Source of the DNA: JBLNCE01 sp050260415 | GTDB lineage: Bacteria; Bacillota; UBA4882; JAAYXC01 | Direction of reading: 5' to 3' | DNA length: 64,000 nucleotides | Assembly: GCA_050260415.1 (NCBI GenBank) | Contig: JBLNCE010000096.1 | Coordinates: 1 to 64,000, forward strand | Shown here: in pieces, positions 60,298 to 64,000 of the stretch | How the letters are laid out: the number at the start of each line of letters is the position of its first letter | Numbering within the stretch: the stretch's first letter is position 1 | Notes under the pieces: generated by a model | The model's input: the letters and a program-made list of their open reading frames with translations, nothing else | Databases searched by the model: none | What the model was told of the DNA's origin: nothing | Made by a program: the position numbers and the translations under genes

Positions 60298-61467
60298 TTA
60301 TGGGCCGTGCGTCCAGTCGGTGAACGACATGATGAAGCCCCCCGTGGCGGGTTTCCAGACCTCGAACTGCGCCTCGGGGTAGAGCGCCTTCGCAAGATGC
60401 TGAACCCAATGGGTGCGATCCCACCACTCTCTGTTGCCCGTCTCCTTGTACAGGTACCACTGGTATTCGATCGCGCGTAGGGGCGCCTTATCCTGCACCT
60501 CCAGCGCGGGGTAGCCGGCCCGGTGAAGCATGTATGCCTGAGCGAGATAACCTTCCAGTCCTACCCAGGGATACTGCGTGTAACCTGGCGGCCAGGTGAA
60601 GGCGCCGCCGCGGCCTTGGTCGTTGATGATGGCGCCGTCGATACGATGGCCGTCCTTGGTCGTTCCCTTGGGGTTGACCGCCACCGGATGGGCGGGATCG
60701 TGCGACCAGGTGAGCCCGTTGGCGTTGAAGACCATGTCTTTCGGGCCGACGCTCGTGTCGCCGGAGTAGCGGCGGTAGGTGTCCCAGGCGCGCTCGAGTT
60801 CGACCTTGTCCCCCAAGTACAGGGCGGCGGCGATCCGGCAGGCGCCCTCCTGCGCCGAGGCATTGGAACCGGAACCGTCGTGGGATTGCGAGATGTTCTT
60901 CCAGTTCGACTCGTCGCAAGGGGGATTGTTCGGGCAGTTCGCCTTGAACCGCAGCTTCTCGATCCAGGCTTGAAAACGGGAGCCGTCGCTGTTCGGATTG
61001 CCGTCCGCGCGTAGCCCAAGGAGATCGGCGGCGACGATGTAACAGAGCAGATTCCGCCCGACGGCCAGCGAACGGGCTTTTGACGGGGTACACCCGCAAT
61101 CCTTGTCGGGCTTTTCGTCCGTGTCGATCGCGGACATGCACGCCGCGATCGCCCTATCCCGATATACCTTGTCCCCGGTCCTCACCGCCGCCAGGGCGCA
61201 GGCATAGGTATTGAGATCGTGTTTGCTATCCTGGTTCGCGACCTGAGCCATGCCGAAGTTGGCCATATCCGCGATTTTCTTGATGGTCTCCCAGGTTGGA
61301 CCGGACATGGGGCGGGACGCGAGCTCAGCCGGTGAGATCCAGATACCCCCGGCCGGAGCCGGGCTTGGCGCCGGCACGGCGGCGGTCTTAATTGTCTGTA
61401 CCACGCCTAACCCCACCGCCAGGATCGAGACGGCTACGAGCAAATGTAACCGCTGATTTTGGCCCAT
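60298..61467 (-). CDS. Secreted DWTHG lyase-like protein, single domain, copy 2
   Basis: Exported protein of about 389 residues: signal peptide at ~1-30 and the DWTHG domain alone (IWISPAELASRPMSG, NQDSKHD, SHDGSGSNASAQEGACR, RRYSGDTSVGP, TDWTHGP). It is a close paralogue of the 45976 protein. I choose ATG at 61467 because the leader GAGAGGAGTAATNACC before it is the same as before the paralogue's ATG at 47166; ATG at 61473 is also possible. The sulfatase stop lies inside this leader, so sulfatase and lyase are tightly coupled and probably act on the same sulfated polymer. Confidence 0.77.
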   Translation of the reverse strand: MGQNQRLHLLVAVSILAVGLGVVQTIKTAAVPAPSPAPAGGIWISPAELASRPMSGPTWETIKKIADMANFGMAQVANQDSKHDLNTYACALAAVRTGDKVYRDRAIAACMSAIDTDEKPDKDCGCTPSKARSLAVGRNLLCYIVAADLLGLRADGNPNSDGSRFQAWIEKLRFKANCPNNPPCDESNWKNISQSHDGSGSNASAQEGACRIAAALYLGDKVELERAWDTYRRYSGDTSVGPKDMVFNANGLTWSHDPAHPVAVNPKGTTKDGHRIDGAIINDQGRGGAFTWPPGYTQYPWVGLEGYLAQAYMLHRAGYPALEVQDKAPLRAIEYQWYLYKETGNREWWDRTHWVQHLAKALYPEAQFEVWKPATGGFIMSFTDWTHGP

Positions 61468-61472
61468 GGTCA

Positions 61473-62945
61473 TTACTCCTCTCTGCCCTTGGCTCCTTTG
61501 TCCCCACCGCCGTCATCACGTAGTATTGGCAGCTGCACGCGCTCGGCCTGGCCATATTGGGGATTCCGCTCCGGTACCCGCGCCCCGACGTTTTCGCGCC
61601 ACGCAGCCAAGATCTGGCGCATCTGCGCCACCAGCCCCGGCTGGTCTTCCGCCAGGTTCCGCTCCTCGCCCGGGTCCTCCTGGAGATGATAGAGCTCGCA
61701 CCGCCCGTCCTCAAAGAACTCGATGAGTTTATAATCGCCCATGCGCACCGAGGATCCCGGCGTGCCGCCCTGATTGCCGTAATGAGGGTAGTGCCAGTAG
61801 AGCGCGTCCCGTTCGAGCCCGGCCGCGCCGCCAAAGAGCGGGACCAGGCTGACGCCGTCAAGGAGCTGCTCCGGCCGCGGCTCTCCGGCCAGGGCCATGA
61901 AGGTCGGATAGAAATCGGGGCTGGTGACCGGCGCCCGGCAGATGCTCCCCGGTCTGATTACGCCCGGCCACCACGCGATGAGCGGTACGCGAACGCCGCC
62001 CTCGTACATCCAGCCCTTGCCTTCGCTCAAGGGTTTGTTGCAGGTGGGTGAACCCTCCGAGGTAGCCAGGCCACCGTTATCGGAGGTAAAGATCACCAGC
62101 GTCTCCCCTTCCTTGCCGGTCTCCGCGAGCGCCCGTAGCAAACGGCCGATATTCCAATCGAGATTGTAGACCATCGCCGCGTAGACCGGGTCGGACTGCA
62201 GCAGCCGCCGGGTGACCCGTTGGTGTTTCTTGTGTTCGCAGGGAAAAAACTCCCCCGCCGCGAAAGGCTGAATCCGATCCAAGCCTAACGCGTGTGCCTT
62301 GGCCGTGAACCGCGCCGTATCCTCCGCCTTGGCCTGCATCGGATTGTGCACCGCGTAATGCCAGAGGTTGAGAAAGAAAGGCCGGTCGCCGCGCGCGCGG
62401 ATCAGCCGGATGGCCTCGTCGGTCAGGCGATCCGTCAGGTACTCCCCCGCCGGTCCCTCGGCGAGGTTCGGCAGACCCCACGGACTGAAATAGCCGTTCC
62501 GCGGCGAACCCCAATGACAGCCGCCGATGTTGACCTCAAAACCATGGTTTTCCGGCTGGTACGGACTCTCGCCCAGGTGCCACTTGCCCACATGCCAGGT
62601 TTGATAGCCGGCCTCCCGCAGGGCCGCGGCAAGACTCTTTTCCGTCAAGGGAAGGTGATCCACATAGGGTGCGTCAACCAGCCGGCCCCGGCAGGGATGC
62701 AGATTCTTGTTCCAATCGATCCAATCGGTTACCCCGACCCGCGCCGGGTATTTGCCGGTCAGGATGGAAGCCCGGGCCGGCGAACAGACCGGCGAGGCGG
62801 CATAGGCATCGGTGAAGGTCATACCCTCGGCGGCCAAACGGTCCAGATGCGGGGTCTCGTAAAATGTGCTGCCGTAACAAGCAAGATCTCTCCAGCCGAG
62901 ATCGTCGGTGAGGATCAGGATGATATTGGGCCGTGCGTTGTCCAT
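61473..62945 (-). CDS. Sulfatase coupled to a lyase-like gene
   Basis: Sulfatase of about 490 residues from ATG at 62945. N-terminal metal motif ILTDDLGWRD, formylglycine motif CSPAR near residue 56, WHVGKWHLG, and FTSDNGG with later metal ligands. A region of nearly arylsulfatase-A type runs to the C-terminal DPGEERNLAEDQPG. There is no ribosome site directly before 62945; in-frame starts at 62987 and 63026 also exist, so the start is uncertain. Its TAA overlaps the possible next ATG as TAATG. Operator S63 lies about 145 bases upstream, divergent with LacI copy 3. Confidence 0.88.
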   Translation of the reverse strand: MDNARPNIILILTDDLGWRDLACYGSTFYETPHLDRLAAEGMTFTDAYAASPVCSPARASILTGKYPARVGVTDWIDWNKNLHPCRGRLVDAPYVDHLPLTEKSLAAALREAGYQTWHVGKWHLGESPYQPENHGFEVNIGGCHWGSPRNGYFSPWGLPNLAEGPAGEYLTDRLTDEAIRLIRARGDRPFFLNLWHYAVHNPMQAKAEDTARFTAKAHALGLDRIQPFAAGEFFPCEHKKHQRVTRRLLQSDPVYAAMVYNLDWNIGRLLRALAETGKEGETLVIFTSDNGGLATSEGSPTCNKPLSEGKGWMYEGGVRVPLIAWWPGVIRPGSICRAPVTSPDFYPTFMALAGEPRPEQLLDGVSLVPLFGGAAGLERDALYWHYPHYGNQGGTPGSSVRMGDYKLIEFFEDGRCELYHLQEDPGEERNLAEDQPGLVAQMRQILAAWRENVGARVPERNPQYGQAERVQLPILRDDGGGDKGAKGREE

Positions 62946-63089
62946 CAGAGTCTTGAACTCGCTTTCTCCAAGTCTGGCGCATCTCATGCCGCCGTTCTTT
63001 CTCAGACCCTTAGCACGAGGCGGCACATTCTTTAACGCGGAGCTATTCCACCTGGATTTGGAAATTCCCTTTCTGGGTCGCCATCTTGT

Positions 63090-63107
63090 TACGCAAAGTC
63101 ATGCGTA
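63090..63107. promoter_or_regulatory. LacI-type site S63 (perfect dyad)
   Basis: TACGCA-AAGTCA-TGCGTA, a perfect 6-base dyad with a 6-base spacer. ATTCC (63064-63068) lies 21 bases away. It is shared by the sulfatase-lyase operon and LacI copy 3. Confidence 0.65.
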
Positions 63108-63132
63108 AACTTGCCAGTAGAGTGGTTATCGC

Positions 63133-63161
63133 TTGCGTCCCGCCGCCATTTGCCATAGAAT
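63133..63161 (+). promoter_or_regulatory. Probable sigma-70-type promoter of LacI copy 3
   Basis: TTGCGT and TAGAAT separated by 17 bases, 110 bases before the LacI start and 25 bases from S63. Confidence 0.5.
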
Positions 63162-63270
63162 CTAACCTGAAGGCCGACCATGGCATCTCAATCGCGCCGG
63201 TCTCGATCTTCCTACTCTTTTTTACCAGTAGGCCGGCATGACGACTGGATAGACAAGAGGTGGCGCAGAG

Positions 63271-64000
63271 ATGGCCAAGCGTGTAACCATGCGGACGATC
63301 GCCGAGGAGCTGGGTTTGGCCGAATCCGCGGTGTCGCGGGCATTGTCCGGAAAAAAGGGTGTCAGCGAGGAGACCCGTCAGCGTATCCTTGCCGCCGCTC
63401 GCCGTCAAGGCTATGTGGCTAAACAAGTGCCTTCCTCGCGGACCGTTCAAGTAACGCTTCTGGTTGAACGCATCCTGCATGAAAAGACGTATTGGGGTAA
63501 GTTCATCAACGGCATGGTAGCCGAGATCGCCCTCTACGACAGCTTTCTTTCCTTGGTGGTGACGGATGCCTCCAAGCCTTTCGTGGCCTTGCCCCCTCCC
63601 CTAGAACAGGTCGGCAAGATCGACGGCGTGATCGCCGTGCGGCGGACGGATCCCCGTGTGGTCCAGGCGGTCAGGCGGCTCGGTCTCCCGGTTGTGCTTG
63701 TCGATTATATACAAAAAAGCTTTCCCGGATGCGACCAGGTCATGACCAACGGCTTCACCGGCATCTCAGCGATCGTCGCGGAACTGAACCGTCTGGGCCA
63801 CAAGAAGTTCGGTTTCGTTGGCGACCTCAATAATCAGCTCTATCGTGCGCGATATGAGAGTCTTCAATCCGCGATCGCCAATGAAGGATTGGTACCCGAG
63901 ATTAAGCGGTATCTCCTCGATGGCCTGGACGCCGGGGACGAACTGCCGACCGCCCTTTTTTGCCCGACGGACAAGCTTGCCGCCAAATCAGTCAATCTCC
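63271..64000 (+). CDS. LacI-family transcriptional regulator, copy 3 (cut by window end)
   Basis: The first 243 residues of a LacI-family regulator run off the right edge in frame. Helix-turn-helix MRTIAEELGLAESAVSRAL, KGVSEETRQRI, and a ligand domain of the same type as copies 1 and 2 (VGKIDGVIAVRRTDPR, LPTALFCPTDKLAAK). ATG at 63271 follows AGGTGG by 8 bases. It diverges from the sulfatase-lyase operon with operator S63 between. The missing part should include PEDVSVIGFDD and the C-terminus. Confidence 0.9.
   Translation, partial: MAKRVTMRTIAEELGLAESAVSRALSGKKGVSEETRQRILAAARRQGYVAKQVPSSRTVQVTLLVERILHEKTYWGKFINGMVAEIALYDSFLSLVVTDASKPFVALPPPLEQVGKIDGVIAVRRTDPRVVQAVRRLGLPVVLVDYIQKSFPGCDQVMTNGFTGISAIVAELNRLGHKKFGFVGDLNNQLYRARYESLQSAIANEGLVPEIKRYLLDGLDAGDELPTALFCPTDKLAAKSVNL

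Larger units (their letters stand above)
62946..63270. other. Divergent promoter between sulfatase and LacI copy 3
   Basis: Contains S63 and a plus-strand promoter TTGCGT (63133-63138), 17 bases, TAGAAT (63156-63161). The sulfatase start, if upstream of 62945, would also fall here. No other gene is seen. Confidence 0.6.

Overview
The window is about 58-60% G+C and carries a dense set of polysaccharide-utilisation genes. I see no rRNA, tRNA, CRISPR array or complete insertion sequence. A DUF3793 gene, frequent TTG/GTG starts with strong GGAGG ribosome sites, ABC sugar importers without their own ATPase, and a membrane-bound AraC-type (YesN-like) regulator point to an uncultured member of the Bacillota, perhaps a deep Limnochordia-like lineage. 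The two sugar-binding proteins have signal peptides but no lipobox cysteine, which would suit a diderm cell envelope. This placement is an inference; other carbohydrate-degrading phyla are possible.

Layout. (1) 0-5.7 kb, plus strand: a gene end, a DUF3793 protein, and a three-gene ABC exporter operon whose two permeases are each fused to a beta-propeller. (2) 6.1-15.7 kb, minus strand: a sulfatase, a HAD hydrolase, two secreted metallophosphoesterases plus a remnant of a third, two alginate-lyase-like proteins (one frameshifted) and a small carbohydrate-binding protein. (3) 15.8-35.2 kb, minus strand: two complete sets of sugar-binding protein plus two permeases, an AraC-type regulator, a GH2 enzyme, a GH94 phosphorylase and a DUF5107/TPR protein. 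(4) 35.4-38.4 kb: a two-component system and a TIM-barrel-like protein. (5) 38.6-64 kb: secreted multi-domain proteins that share a recurring ~370-residue lyase-like domain ending in DWTHG, three sulfatase loci or remnants, a third metallophosphoesterase, a dehydrogenase/epimerase/dehydrogenase/HAD operon, a UroD-like protein, and three paralogous LacI regulators.

How it may work together. Secreted lyase-like proteins with CBM32 (F5/8C) and CBM96-like modules would bind and cleave an acidic, possibly sulfated polysaccharide. Sulfatases and metallophosphoesterases would remove ester groups. ABC importers would take up the oligosaccharides. GH2, GH94, dehydrogenases and the epimerase would process them inside the cell. 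The most notable regulatory signal is a repeated site, TTTGCGYA with a partly symmetric partner, lying 20-21 bases from an ATTCC block. It occurs upstream of six minus-strand genes in region 5, and three of these sites lie in divergent promoters shared with LacI-family genes. The area also contains many fragments (sulfatase, metallophosphoesterase, FN3, Ig/F5-8C and lyase remnants), showing active duplication and decay of this gene set.
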